A stretch of 64,000 bases of DNA from Nocardia inohanensis NBRC 100128 (GTDB taxonomy: Bacteria > Actinomycetota > Actinomycetes > Mycobacteriales > Mycobacteriaceae): assembly GCF_001612945.1 (NCBI RefSeq), contig NZ_BDBK01000012.1, positions 496,001-560,000 of the forward strand, written 5' to 3'. Both the position numbers and the translations under genes were made by a program. A model generated the notes under the pieces. That model ran no database searches, was not told where the DNA came from, and was given only the letters and a program-made list of their open reading frames with translations. The stretch's first letter is position 1; the number at the start of each line of letters is the position of its first letter. Below, one piece after another: positions 24,319 to 33,191 of this stretch.

Positions 24319-24866
24319 CGCCATTCCTCCTGGTGGGTGATTGGTGCGATGCGGTACAGGTCTTCCGGTTCGTGCCCGTCGGGGAAATCCCCGGGCGCGA
24401 ACAATGCCGAGCGCGTCAGCCGTGCGCCACGACGGCGGGCCAGCGATCGGAACATGGCGATGGACGCCGGGTTGTCCGGTGAGATGGTGGTCTCCAGCCG
24501 GGAAACGCCCTGCCGCGCTTGTCCTTCGACGAGCGCGTCGAGCAGGGCGACGCCCAGGCCGCGCCCGCGGTGCCGGTGATCGACCGCGACCTGCCACACG
24601 AAAATGGTGTGCGGGTCCTGCGGCCGGGTGTAGCCGGTGACGAAACCGGCCAGCTCGCCGTCGATTTCGGCGACCACCGAGGTGTCGGCGAAATCCCGGC
24701 ACCAAAGCAGGTAGGCGTAACTGGAATTGGCGTCGAGGACCCGGGAGTCCTTGGCCATGGCCCAGATCCGGGCGCCGTCGGCGACGACTGGTTCACGGAT
24801 CAGGATGGACGGTTCAGCCAGAAGTTGCGGTGCTATTGCGTCAATGTTGCTGATTGTGGTCTGCAT
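24315..24866 (-). CDS. ectA: L-2,4-diaminobutyrate N-acetyltransferase
   Basis: This 183-residue GNAT enzyme transfers acetyl from acetyl-CoA to the gamma-amino group of diaminobutyrate, the second pathway step. The GNAT core is visible: F-V-W-Q-V-A-V-D followed by the CoA loop R-H-R-G-R-G-L-G, and S-P-D-N-P-A-S-I-A-M-F. The EctA-specific N-terminal I-R-E-P-V-V-A-D-G-A and A-Y-L-L-W-C-R-D-F are present. ATG 24866 is preferred over an in-frame TTG two codons upstream. First of ectABCD; a dedicated aspartokinase (ask_ect) is absent. The 76-base gap to the response-regulator gene upstream holds no clear terminator, so co-transcription is possible. Confidence 0.95.
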   Translation of the reverse strand: MQTTISNIDAIAPQLLAEPSILIREPVVADGARIWAMAKDSRVLDANSSYAYLLWCRDFADTSVVAEIDGELAGFVTGYTRPQDPHTIFVWQVAVDHRHRGRGLGVALLDALVEGQARQGVSRLETTISPDNPASIAMFRSLARRRGARLTRSALFAPGDFPDGHEPEDLYRIAPITHQEEWR

Positions 24867-24942
24867 GACCAACTCAGACTGTCAAGCGATCTTTGAGGTC
24901 TACCGTACGAACTCATTACGATCACATGACGATCCGATGACC

Positions 24943-25668
24943 TCAGCGCCGCATATCCAGTCGATAGCCCAGGCCGCGCACGGTAACCACGATGCGTGGG
25001 TCCGAAGGGTCTGTTTCGATCTTCGTTCGCAGGCGACGCACGTGTACGTCCACGATCCGTTCGTCACCGAAGAAGCCTTCGTCCCAAGCTTTTTCGAGCA
25101 GTACGGCCCGGCTGAGCACGCGCCCGGGGTTGGCTGCCAATTCGCACAGCAACCTGAATTCGGTGATGGTGAGGTGTAATTCCTCGTCACCGCGGCGCAC
25201 CACACCGCCTTCGGGTGACAACACCAGCGGCGCACCGTGATCCGCGTCGAGGATCACCTCCAGCGGCGGTTCCAGGACCGGATCCTCCGGCAGCGCCCCG
25301 AGCCGGGGACGACGGCGCAACGCTCGCATGCGCGCGCTCATCTCCTTGATCTCGAACGGCGCGGTGACGAAATCGTCGGCTCCGGCTTCGAGCACCGCGA
25401 CCACGTCGTGGGTGTCGCCGTGGTCACTCACCACGATGATCGGCACCTCGTGTTCGCGCCGAACTTCGCGGATACAGCTGAAGACGTCCATCTCGCCGAC
25501 CATCAGGTCGACGATCATCACGTCGGGTGCGCCGTGCACCCGCAGCTGCTCCAGCGCGACCTCGGCCTCGGCGGCCTCGGACACGTCGTAACCCTCGGCC
25601 TCCATCGCGACTCGTAACTCTCCGCGGACCCGGTCGTCGTCTTGCACGATCATCAGGCTCGCGCCCAT
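24943..25668 (-). CDS. Atypical OmpR-family response regulator, orphan
   Basis: The 241-residue protein has a receiver-like domain (about 1-115) and a complete winged-helix DNA-binding domain (about 145-241, with L-T-I-T-E-F-R-L-L-C-E and V-D-V-H-V-R-R-L-R-T-K-I). The receiver keeps Asp 54 (I-V-D-L-M) and an acidic start (Q-D-D-D), and has Ser 81 where Thr/Ser is usual. The near-invariant lysine of the K-P-F motif is Ala (V-T-A-P-F, about residue 103). Loss of that lysine usually impairs phosphorylation signalling. No kinase gene is adjacent. It lies 76 bases upstream of ectA on the same strand, so control of ectoine synthesis is a reasonable but untested inference. Confidence 0.85.
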   Translation of the reverse strand: MGASLMIVQDDDRVRGELRVAMEAEGYDVSEAAEAEVALEQLRVHGAPDVMIVDLMVGEMDVFSCIREVRREHEVPIIVVSDHGDTHDVVAVLEAGADDFVTAPFEIKEMSARMRALRRRPRLGALPEDPVLEPPLEVILDADHGAPLVLSPEGGVVRRGDEELHLTITEFRLLCELAANPGRVLSRAVLLEKAWDEGFFGDERIVDVHVRRLRTKIETDPSDPRIVVTVRGLGYRLDMRR

Positions 25669-25779
25669 ATCCCATACCCCTCACACATATGCGGACGGTC
25701 TGGAATACCCGTGGTCCTGTTGATCAACCGCCGGCGGGCCGGTTTGTGAGAACTCCCACAGCCGTCCCGGCTACCGGTT

Positions 25780-26277
25780 TCAGTCGCCGAAACGGCCGGT
25801 GGCCAGGGCTTTCTCCCGCAAACGCGGCGGAAAGCCGGGGCCCAGGCGGGCGGAGACATCTTGCTGCCGGAGCGGTTCACGGCAGTGCGCGCACACCACT
25901 TCGGCGTGCGTGTCATGGTCGCAGGCGTCGTGATGCAGTACCACCGGCGCCCCCGCCTCGGGGGCCAGCCAGCGGTCGCCCCAAGCCATCATGGCGGCGA
26001 TCACGGGGAAGAACTCCCGGCCCTGATCGGTGAGCAGGTACTCGTGCCGGACCGGGCGCTCCTGGTACTGCACCCGGTCCAGCATGCCCTCCTCGACCAG
26101 CCGGGTCAGCCGCTGGGTGAGCACATTGCGGCTGAGTCCGAGGATGCGCTCGAATTCGTCGAACCTGGTCGCGCCGTAGCAGGCTTCGCGCAGGATCAGG
26201 GGCGTCCACCAGTCACCGATGAGGTCCACGGTGCGGGCGACCGTGCAGGGCCAGTTGGCGAAGGTGGTGCGCTTCAT
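25780..26277 (-). CDS. HxlR-family winged-helix regulator
   Basis: The 165-residue protein has the HxlR domain: C-T-V-A-R-T-V-D-L-I-G-D-W-W-T-P-L-I-L-R-E near residues 11-31, R-F-D-E-F-E-R-I-L-G-L-S-R-N-V-L-T-Q-R-L and the wing Y-Q-E-R-P-V-R-H-E-Y. A C-terminal extension carries C-x2-C (V-V-C-A-H-C) plus His/Cys residues upstream (H-H-D-A-C-D-H-D), a possible metal or redox site. ATG 26277 overlaps the molybdopterin enzyme's stop (ATGA), so it is made from the same transcript and may feed back on it. Confidence 0.88.
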   Translation of the reverse strand: MKRTTFANWPCTVARTVDLIGDWWTPLILREACYGATRFDEFERILGLSRNVLTQRLTRLVEEGMLDRVQYQERPVRHEYLLTDQGREFFPVIAAMMAWGDRWLAPEAGAPVVLHHDACDHDTHAEVVCAHCREPLRQQDVSARLGPGFPPRLREKALATGRFGD

Positions 26278-28523
26278 GCGGTCACGGTATCCAGGCGGGC
26301 GGGGACGTACTTGTGCCAGGGGGTGCCGACCCACTCGTCGCGGGAATCGAATTCGGTGAGTTCGTTGGGGGCGACGCCGGTCTGCACCGGCTTGCCGTTG
26401 TCGTCGTCGACCGCGAGCCCGAAACCGTTGGGCAGCGAGAGGTGTCCGGGACGCATGCGGTCGGTGGGCTCCACCGGTACCTCGGTGCTGCCGCGGCGGG
26501 TGGTGAGCAGCACCCGGTCTCCGGCGCTCACGCCCAGGCGTTCGGCATCGGTTTCGCTCATGCGCAGGGTGCCGGCACCGTCGCGTTTGCGCCAATCCGG
26601 GTCGCGGACAATGGTATTGGCGGTGAAGGCACGGCGTTCACCGGCCGAGAGCACGAACGGCCAGTCACCGGGATCGGAGTCCAGGTCGGGCAGCGTGGCC
26701 AGCACCTCGAGCAGGTCGGTCAGATCGAGGCGGACTTTGTTGCCGCGCAGGCGATTCCAGGTGACGTCGTAGTCGTCCTCGGTGATGACGATGCCGTGCG
26801 CACCGGTGAGGATGGCTTCGAACAGGCGCTCACCCGCCTCCAGACCCGTGCCGTATCCGGCCCGTTCGACGCTCTGCGGGAATTTGCGGACGCAGTTGTA
26901 GGCGGCGGCCCAGAGCATGGCCGCGGCGGCGGCCCCGTCGGGCAGGGTCTGCCCGAGGGTCCGATACAGCAGCACCGGAACCAGTTTCGACTTGGCGGGG
27001 TCGGCCAGAATGCCCAGGAAGGCCATGGCGAACGCTTCCCGGCCCTGCTCGAGTGCGACGCGCAACGGCGCGTAGTCGTCCTCGCCGAGCACCCCCGCGG
27101 CCTCCACCAGCCGGGCATGGATCTCCGGCTCGGCCAGCACGCCCTCGGGCGCGGGCAGCACCGGATGCCGCAGGTGGAAGATATTGCGCGGGAAGTCGAA
27201 ATTGAAGAACGTCGCCTCGTACTTCTCGAACTGAGTGGGCGCGGGCAGGATGTAATCGGCCAGGCGGCCGGTCTCGGTCATGGCCACATCCACGACCACC
27301 ACCAGTTCCAGCGCTTCCAGGGCCGCGCGCATGCGGGCCGAATCCGCCAGGGAATGCACGGGATTGGCCGATTCGATGAACATGGCGCGATAGCGGGCCG
27401 GGTGATCGGTGAGGATCTCCTCGGTGATCACATTGCAGGGCACCAGGCCGCTGATGATGGGCGCGCCGGCGACCGGGCTCTCGGGCCCCTCCCCCATCGG
27501 ATGCCCGCGATCGTGTCCGAGCGCGGCCAAACCCGTGAAAGCGTATTGCGCGCCCGGCTTTCCGAGGTTGCCGGTGAGCATCCACACCAGCTTCTCTATA
27601 TAGCTGACCACCGTGGAGTACCGGTTCATCTGTACGCCGAGGTCTTCGAGCGCGGCCACCGACTCGGCGCGGGCCAGCCGGTGCGTGGCGGCGGTGACCA
27701 GGTCGAGGTCGACATCGGCGATGGCGCAGTACTTCTCGATCGGTACGGCGCGCAGCACTTGCAGCACCTCGTCCGCGCCGGTGGTGTGCTCGGCCAGCCA
27801 TTCGGCATCGATCAGGTTGTCGCGCAACAGTATCGCGGCCATCGCCGTCAGCAGGTACACGTCGGTGCCCGGCCGCAGCTGCAAATGGAAGTCGGCCAGC
27901 TCCGCGGTCTCGGTGCGCACCGGATCCAGCACGATCATCGAGCGCGCCGGGTCCTTGTGGATCTCCTTCAGCACCGTGCGCGCTCGCGGAAACCCGTGCG
28001 ACTGATAGGGATTCTTGCCGACGAAGAACGCCACCTCGGCATGCTCCACATCGGCCCGGACCGGATGCCCGAACATGCGCGCCCCGACCCAGAAGTCACC
28101 GGTCTTCTCCTGCGCCAGCGCGCTGGAGCGGTACTTCATGCCGAACGCGGCCATGGTCGCCGGGGCGTACGCGCCGCCCAGGTGATTGCCCTGCCCGCCG
28201 CCGCCGTAGTAGAAGATGGATTCGCCGCCGTGCCGCAGCTTGATCTCCAGCAGCCGCGCGGTGATCTCCGAAATCGCGGTGTCCCAGTCGATTTCCTCGA
28301 ACTCGCCGTCCGCGCGCCGCCGCAGCGGTGCGGTCAGCCGCCCGACCCGCCCGTTCTGATAGTGATCCAGCCGCAGCGCCTTGTTGCAGGTGTACCCCGC
28401 CGACGCCGGATGCAGTTTGTCCCCGCGGATCTTCTCGAAGGACCGGCCATCCGGCCCCACCAGCACTTGGATACCGCAGTTGCACTCGCACAGGATGCAG
28501 GCCGTGGGCTTCCACTCCGTCAT
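26274..28523 (-). CDS. Molybdopterin oxidoreductase with [4Fe-4S] site (formate dehydrogenase/nitrate reductase superfamily)
   Basis: This 749-residue soluble protein begins with a ferredoxin-like cluster motif (Cys 9, 12, 16 and Cys 46), then the molybdopterin domains (I-F-Y-Y-G-G-G-G-Q-G-N-H, F-V-G-K-N-P-Y-Q-S-H, F-I-E-S-A-N-P-V-H-S) and the C-terminal dinucleotide-binding barrel (G-D-R-V-L-L-T-T-R-R-G, N-E-L-T). No Tat signal, so it is cytosolic. Partner electron-transfer subunits are not encoded nearby. At the usual metal-ligand region I see A-L-A-Q-E-K-T-G rather than an obvious Cys, so the Mo ligand is uncertain. It is often annotated as formate dehydrogenase-like. It overlaps the HxlR regulator and faces a PucR-type gene. 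Confidence 0.85.
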   Translation of the reverse strand: MTEWKPTACILCECNCGIQVLVGPDGRSFEKIRGDKLHPASAGYTCNKALRLDHYQNGRVGRLTAPLRRRADGEFEEIDWDTAISEITARLLEIKLRHGGESIFYYGGGGQGNHLGGAYAPATMAAFGMKYRSSALAQEKTGDFWVGARMFGHPVRADVEHAEVAFFVGKNPYQSHGFPRARTVLKEIHKDPARSMIVLDPVRTETAELADFHLQLRPGTDVYLLTAMAAILLRDNLIDAEWLAEHTTGADEVLQVLRAVPIEKYCAIADVDLDLVTAATHRLARAESVAALEDLGVQMNRYSTVVSYIEKLVWMLTGNLGKPGAQYAFTGLAALGHDRGHPMGEGPESPVAGAPIISGLVPCNVITEEILTDHPARYRAMFIESANPVHSLADSARMRAALEALELVVVVDVAMTETGRLADYILPAPTQFEKYEATFFNFDFPRNIFHLRHPVLPAPEGVLAEPEIHARLVEAAGVLGEDDYAPLRVALEQGREAFAMAFLGILADPAKSKLVPVLLYRTLGQTLPDGAAAAAMLWAAAYNCVRKFPQSVERAGYGTGLEAGERLFEAILTGAHGIVITEDDYDVTWNRLRGNKVRLDLTDLLEVLATLPDLDSDPGDWPFVLSAGERRAFTANTIVRDPDWRKRDGAGTLRMSETDAERLGVSAGDRVLLTTRRGSTEVPVEPTDRMRPGHLSLPNGFGLAVDDDNGKPVQTGVAPNELTEFDSRDEWVGTPWHKYVPARLDTVTA

Positions 28524-28636
28524 GCGGTCAGCGTAAGCGAGTCAGTTCACTAGCGCTACCCACTCGGCGAAATTGTCCGAGACGCGTGACATAGGGTGGG
28601 ACAACACATTGCCTCGACAGCAGGGGAGGTCTCGAC

Positions 28637-29788
28637 GTGGCGACCGCGGTACTACGCGAATGGCAGGCGCGCGCGAACGCGCTGATCGCCGATTTCGCGG
28701 CGGGTGAGCCCCCGTACGATCGCCTGCCGAAATCCATGCTGGACGCGGACTTCCTGCCCGCGGCGCAATTGAATGTCGAGCTGTTCTTCGACTATCTCGA
28801 CACCGGTGTGGAACCCGCGGAGGATCAATCCCTGCCGTTGGTGCAGCGGGTGCTGTCGCTGACCCGGGACGGCATGCCCCTCGCCGAGGCCCTGACCAAC
28901 TACCGCGTCGGCACCTCGTTCCTGTGGAGCCACGTGACGGCCGCGAGCACGCCTGCCGAAGCCGAGCTGAAATCCGCTGTGGCGCTTCGCCTCATCGAAT
29001 ACGTGACGCTGATGACGAGCCGCTTCGCCGAAGCCTGTCTCGACGATGCCCGCCAGATCCGCTACGACCGCGTCGAACGCGCCCGCGAGATCGCCGAGGC
29101 CTTGCTCACCGGCCGCGACCCCTACGAATGGGCCGAGGACGCCGCGCTGTCGCTGGCCGACGCCTATCTGGTCGCCGCCATTCGCCTGGACAACCCGCAA
29201 CCGGGCATTCTCACGACGCTGCGCCGCCGCCTGGGCGAGATCTCCGGCGCTTTCCTGCACCGCGACAGCGGCGGCTGGACCGCTCTGCTCCCCCTGCACA
29301 GCGAAACCGACGAACCCGCGGCCCTGCGCGAACTCACCACCATCCTGCTCGGCCGCACCCGCGATACCCCGGCCTCGCTCTGGGTCGGCGTCTCGGCCGC
29401 CCCGGCCCGCGCACAGGTGCCGGCGGCCTTCGAGGAGGCGAAAGTGCTTGCCGAGACCGGTCGCTCACTGCGCCGGCCGGATGCCATCTGCCGTCGTCAG
29501 GACATGGTTTTCGAGTACGCCATCGCCACCTCCGGCGCGGCCCCGACGCTGCGCGCGGCCCTCGACCCGCTCGCGGATCAGCCGGTGCTCACCGAAACCC
29601 TGGAGGTCTTCATCGCCCAGGACTTCAACCAGAACGCGGCCGCACGCGAACTCTGCGTGCACCGCAATACCGTCACCTACCGCCTGACCCGCATCGCCGA
29701 ACTCACCGGCTACGACCCGCAGACCCCGGTCGGCATCTCCACCCTGATGGGCGCACGGGTGGCGCGAAGGCTGTTCGAGCGCAACTAG
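28637..29788 (+). CDS. PucR-family transcriptional regulator
   Basis: The 383-residue protein has an N-terminal sensor region rich in helices, a central GGDEF-like domain (about 160-270) and a C-terminal PucR helix-turn-helix: F-I-A-Q-D-F-N-Q-N-A-A-A-R-E-L then H-R-N-T-V-T-Y-R-L-T-R-I. GTG 28637 follows AGGGGAGGT. It is divergent from the molybdopterin oxidoreductase gene (113-base gap) and is a candidate activator of it, but the ligand is unknown. The stop overlaps the opposing TetR gene's stop within CTAG. Confidence 0.88.
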   Translation: MATAVLREWQARANALIADFAAGEPPYDRLPKSMLDADFLPAAQLNVELFFDYLDTGVEPAEDQSLPLVQRVLSLTRDGMPLAEALTNYRVGTSFLWSHVTAASTPAEAELKSAVALRLIEYVTLMTSRFAEACLDDARQIRYDRVERAREIAEALLTGRDPYEWAEDAALSLADAYLVAAIRLDNPQPGILTTLRRRLGEISGAFLHRDSGGWTALLPLHSETDEPAALRELTTILLGRTRDTPASLWVGVSAAPARAQVPAAFEEAKVLAETGRSLRRPDAICRRQDMVFEYAIATSGAAPTLRAALDPLADQPVLTETLEVFIAQDFNQNAAARELCVHRNTVTYRLTRIAELTGYDPQTPVGISTLMGARVARRLFERN

Positions 29789-30435
29789 TCCCGGGCGGCC
29801 GTCCCGATGAGCATGCGGACGATGGCCTGCACGAAGCCTTCGATGCGCTCGCGGGGATAGGCCTCGGGTTCGCTGATGGCCAGCCGGCCCAGCATTTCGG
29901 CGATGGTGAGCAGCGAATTGGTCAGCAGGCCGGAATCCACTTCGGCCCAACGGGAATCGATGGCCAGGCCCATGCGCACCAGCGCCTCGGCCTGATCGAA
30001 GATACCGGCCCGGGAGCTGCGGATCGCCTCCCGGTATTCGTCGGGGGCGTTGCCCGGGCCGGCGAGCAGCAGCCGCCAGCGGGTCGGATTCTCCAGTGCG
30101 ACATTGACGAACGCTTCGACGGTCGCCGAGGCGGCCACCACCGGTTCCGCGCCGAGCAGGTCGGTGGGGAGGGTCTCGGCCACCTCGTCGAGGGCGCGTT
30201 CACGTTCGCGTTCGAGGAGGGCGGCGACCAGCTCGGCCCGGGTTTTGAAGATCGTGTAGAGCACCGGCTTGCCGACCCCGGCCTCCTGGGCCACGGCTTC
30301 CATGCTCAGTTCGTGGAGCTCGGCCTTCTCGAGTACCGCGTAGGCGGCGTCGAGGAGTTGCGCGCGGCGTTCCTCGGGGGGCAGGCGGGGGGCGTAACGC
30401 CTGCGGGGGCGGTCCGTCGCGCTGGGGTTGCTCAC
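29785..30435 (-). CDS. TetR-family regulator
   Basis: The 216-residue protein has an N-terminal helix-turn-helix (L-S-M-E-A-V-A-Q-E-A-G-V-G-K-P-V-L-Y-T-I-F) after a basic/proline-rich leader, and an all-helical ligand domain. The start is a GTG at 30435. It is divergent from the MpaB-type oxygenase gene; the 153-base gap contains CGTTGTATT twice (30517 and 30550, 33 bases apart), a possible binding motif. It most likely regulates that neighbour and itself. Confidence 0.88.
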   Translation of the reverse strand: MSNPSATDRPRRRYAPRLPPEERRAQLLDAAYAVLEKAELHELSMEAVAQEAGVGKPVLYTIFKTRAELVAALLERERERALDEVAETLPTDLLGAEPVVAASATVEAFVNVALENPTRWRLLLAGPGNAPDEYREAIRSSRAGIFDQAEALVRMGLAIDSRWAEVDSGLLTNSLLTIAEMLGRLAISEPEAYPRERIEGFVQAIVRMLIGTAARD

Positions 30436-30588
30436 TGCCGTTTCACCTTCATCGGGCCCATTCTGTCATCGGCTGATCCGAGGGCGCTGCATTTGTCCGG
30501 GTAAATCCTACGGGACCGTTGTATTGAACGGGAACAATTGCTACGGTTGCGTTGTATTCGATGGGATCGAACCGTGAAGGAGCTCTCA

Positions 30589-31530
30589 GTGACCTTCGAT
30601 CCGACCACTCTCCGCCGCGAGGACTTCGGGTTCTTCGGACCGGATTCGCCGAGCTGGAAGGTGTGGACCTCGCCCACCGCCGTGATCGGGTTCCAGCGCG
30701 CGGTGGCGCTCGAGCACTTCGATCCCTTCCTGACCGCGGCGGTCGCCGACACCGCGAAGATCTACTCCGATCCGCGCAGCCGGCTGGATCTGACCTTCGC
30801 CTACTTCCTGATCGTGGCCATCGGCGACACCAAGACCGCCACCGAGGCGGCCGAGCATCTGATGACCATCCACGCCAAGGCGACCGGCATCGAGCCGATC
30901 AGCGGGCAGCGCTACAGCGCCAACAGCCCGGAAACCCAGCTGTGGATTCACATCACGGGCTGGCATTCGGTGCTCAAGGCGTACGAGATGTTCGGGCCGG
31001 GGCTCACCGAGGAGGAAGAGGCGCGGTTCTGGCAGGAATGCCGGATCGCGGCCGAATTGCAGACCTGCAAGCCCGAGGACGTGCCGGTCACCCGCGAGGG
31101 CGTGCGCGAGTACTACGCGAATGTCCGTGGGCGGCTGTGTACTTCGGAGCGAGCGCAGGACGGCATCCACCAGATGCTGTTCACCTCGCCGGGCAATGGC
31201 GCGGGGTGGACCTACGCGCTCGGGGCGCGGCTGCTGTCCTTCGCGTCCATCGCCACGCTGCCCAAGTGGATGCGCAAGCTGGGGCATTTCGATCGGCCCG
31301 GAATCGTCGACCTGCTGGTGCGCCCGGCCGGCCGGATTCTGGTGTGGCTGTTCACGCTCTTCAACAAGAAGGGCCTGATCCTGGCGGCCCCGATCATCGC
31401 GCCGATGGCCGGGGAGATCCTGAAGCAGCATCTGCGGCCCGAGCTGCCCGCGCTGCTGGAGACCCGAACCCCCGCCGAGGGCCGAGCGCTCTTCGGCACC
31501 CGCAACCGCCGCGTTCCCACCGCGAGCTGA
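30589..31530 (+). CDS. MpaB/DUF2236-family oxygenase
   Basis: The 313-residue protein fits the oxygenase MpaB family (DUF2236; latex-clearing-protein relatives, haem-dependent in Lcp). The signals are W-T-S-P-T-A-V-I-G-F-Q-R, Y-F-L-I-V-A-I-G-D followed by M-T-I-H-A-K, W-I-H-I-T-G-W-H-S-V-L-K and Y-Y-A-N-V-R-G-R-L. The conserved W-x-H/W-H segment is where the haem histidine is expected. There is no signal peptide. The frame is open to 30538; GTG 30589 has GGAG 8 bases upstream. It may act on lipids or hydrocarbons. A strong hairpin follows the stop. Confidence 0.82.
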   Translation: MTFDPTTLRREDFGFFGPDSPSWKVWTSPTAVIGFQRAVALEHFDPFLTAAVADTAKIYSDPRSRLDLTFAYFLIVAIGDTKTATEAAEHLMTIHAKATGIEPISGQRYSANSPETQLWIHITGWHSVLKAYEMFGPGLTEEEEARFWQECRIAAELQTCKPEDVPVTREGVREYYANVRGRLCTSERAQDGIHQMLFTSPGNGAGWTYALGARLLSFASIATLPKWMRKLGHFDRPGIVDLLVRPAGRILVWLFTLFNKKGLILAAPIIAPMAGEILKQHLRPELPALLETRTPAEGRALFGTRNRRVPTAS

Positions 31531-31534
31531 AGAC

Positions 31535-31568
31535 TCCGGCAGGCGCGCGTCAGGGCGCGCCTGCCGGA
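31535..31568 (+). terminator. Hairpin terminator after MpaB-type gene
   Basis: The perfect 14-bp stem TCCGGCAGGCGCGC pairs with its complement across a 6-base loop and begins 4 bases after the stop codon. There is no T run. The stem is long and exact enough to be a real high-GC terminator. Confidence 0.6.
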
Positions 31569-31640
31569 CACCGGGCCGCCGATCGGGAATCCTGGCAGGC
31601 GAATTTCGTCTGCACCGGACTCTCGAGAGGCGGCTCTTCG

Positions 31641-32003
31641 ATGCGCGCGATCGCGGAAATACTGGTCGGCCTACTTGCCGCCCTGCACATCTACATCCTG
31701 GTCCTGGAGATGTTCCTGTGGACCACGCCGCGCGGCCGTGCCGCCTTCGGCACCACCCCGGAATTCGCCGAGCAGACCAAGGCGCTGGCCGCGAATCAGG
31801 GCCTCTACAACGGTTTTCTGGCCGCGGGCCTGATCTGGGGTTTGATCGCATCCGATCCGGTCGGCCATGCCGCTCAGATCTTCTTCAGCGCCTGCGTCGT
31901 GGTCGCGGGCCTCTACGGCGCGGCCACCGCCAGCCGCCGCATTCTGCTGGTCCAGGCGCTGCCCGGCGCGATCACGCTGGGCGCGGTGCTGCTCGCGGGC
32001 TAG
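31641..32003 (+). CDS. DUF1304-family small membrane protein
   Basis: The 120-residue protein has four membrane helices and the DUF1304 pattern: a first helix L-V-G-L-L-A-A-L-H-I-Y-I-L-V-L-E-M-F, then F-G, then A-A-N-Q-G-L-Y-N-G-F-L-A-A-G-L-I-W-G. Function is unknown across the family. ATG 31641; no strong ribosome site (GAGAGG at ~14 bases). It ends 4 bases from the convergent lipase gene. Confidence 0.85.
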   Translation: MRAIAEILVGLLAALHIYILVLEMFLWTTPRGRAAFGTTPEFAEQTKALAANQGLYNGFLAAGLIWGLIASDPVGHAAQIFFSACVVVAGLYGAATASRRILLVQALPGAITLGAVLLAG

Positions 32004-32006
32004 TTC

Positions 32007-33158
32007 TCAGGCGAAGAGCCGGGCGACGAACGGCACGCTGTCCGGGAGTGAGGCCGCCACGGTGGCGCTGTGGTCCTTGCCCGGATAGACGTGTACCTCC
32101 GGGTGCACGCCGTGCGCGTTCAGGTCCACCACCAGCTTGGCGGTCAACGGCGCCGGCACATCGGTGTCGTCGGTGCCCTGCCCGATGAACAGCGGGCGGT
32201 CGTAACCGGTCATCGGCACATCCATCACCGGGTGGGCGATCGCGGCGAAATCGCCCTCCGAAAGCGGCCGGGAGAACAGCTGATTCAGCGAAACGCCCGC
32301 GGCAGCCTCGGCCAGCGGGGTGAAGCAGAGCGTCTGCGCCTGGGTGGCGAGTTGCTTGCCGAGCGGGGTCAGGTAGCTGTCCATATCGAAATCCGGGCGG
32401 GCGGCGTGCAATCCGTTCACGACATAGGTCGCGTACGCGGTCAAGTGAGAAGACTTGACGGGCAGCGTATCCGGGCCGACCAGCATGGCGGCATCGACGA
32501 TATTCGAGGCCGGTCCGGTGGCGACCGCACCGCGATAATCGAGTTCCGGGGCGTAACCGGTCGCGAGGGACGCGGTGAACACCGCCGCGCCGCCGCCCTG
32601 CGACTGCCCGATGGCCACCCACTTGGTGGCGAGCGAATCCTCCACCGACCGCGCCGCGCGCACCATGTCGATGGCGGCGTGCGCTTCCGCGCGGCCGTCG
32701 AGATAGGCGTGCACGCCGGGCGTTCCGAGGCCGATGTAATCGGTGGCCACCACCGCGTAACCCTGCTTCATCCAGGTGGCCAGGTAGTTCATATCCCGCT
32801 GCGAACGCCCCGTGGTGGACGGTGCGCAATCGTCGCCGATGCCGACCGTGCCGTGCTCCCACGAGACGACCGGCCAGCCACCGGGCGGCGGCGTGCCGGC
32901 CGGAGTGAACACCGCACCCGTGGCGAGCGCGGGCTGATCCGAGGAGTCGCGAGTCCAATAGGTGAGGCGGCGCGCGGAACCCGTGCCCTCGATCCATAGG
33001 TGCGGCGATAGCGCTTCGTCGCTGGTCACCGTGCCGGGGGCGGCGCCGGAAGGCGCGGTGGGCTCGGCGAAGGCGGCCGCGGTCAGGGGTCCGGCGGCCA
33101 GCGGGGCCGCAACCAGTACGGCGGCCGAGCAGAGGGTGATCACAGTACGTCGCGTCAT
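32007..33158 (-). CDS. Secreted lipase (LIP family alpha/beta hydrolase)
   Basis: The 383-residue protein has an N-terminal signal peptide (cleavage near residue 31, A-F-A). The hydrolase shows W-E-H-G-T-V-G near 100-106 (oxyanion loop), nucleophile elbow G-Q-S-Q-G-G (Ser about 186), Asp in G-T-D-D-T-D-V-P and His in G-K-D-H-S-A. It belongs to the secretory lipase family common in Nocardia/mycobacteria and should cleave triacylglycerols or other esters outside the cell. It is divergent from a TetR gene with strong inverted repeats between, so it is probably repressed by that protein. Confidence 0.9.
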   Translation of the reverse strand: MTRRTVITLCSAAVLVAAPLAAGPLTAAAFAEPTAPSGAAPGTVTSDEALSPHLWIEGTGSARRLTYWTRDSSDQPALATGAVFTPAGTPPPGGWPVVSWEHGTVGIGDDCAPSTTGRSQRDMNYLATWMKQGYAVVATDYIGLGTPGVHAYLDGRAEAHAAIDMVRAARSVEDSLATKWVAIGQSQGGGAAVFTASLATGYAPELDYRGAVATGPASNIVDAAMLVGPDTLPVKSSHLTAYATYVVNGLHAARPDFDMDSYLTPLGKQLATQAQTLCFTPLAEAAAGVSLNQLFSRPLSEGDFAAIAHPVMDVPMTGYDRPLFIGQGTDDTDVPAPLTAKLVVDLNAHGVHPEVHVYPGKDHSATVAASLPDSVPFVARLFA

Positions 33159-33191
33159 CGAGACGCCTTTCTCTCGAGCTCCGGTTACGTG

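Noticed and set aside
26313..28553. Plus-strand frame of 746 codons opposite the molybdopterin oxidoreductase
   Set aside because: No recognisable domain; the minus-strand reading has Fe-S and cofactor motifs.
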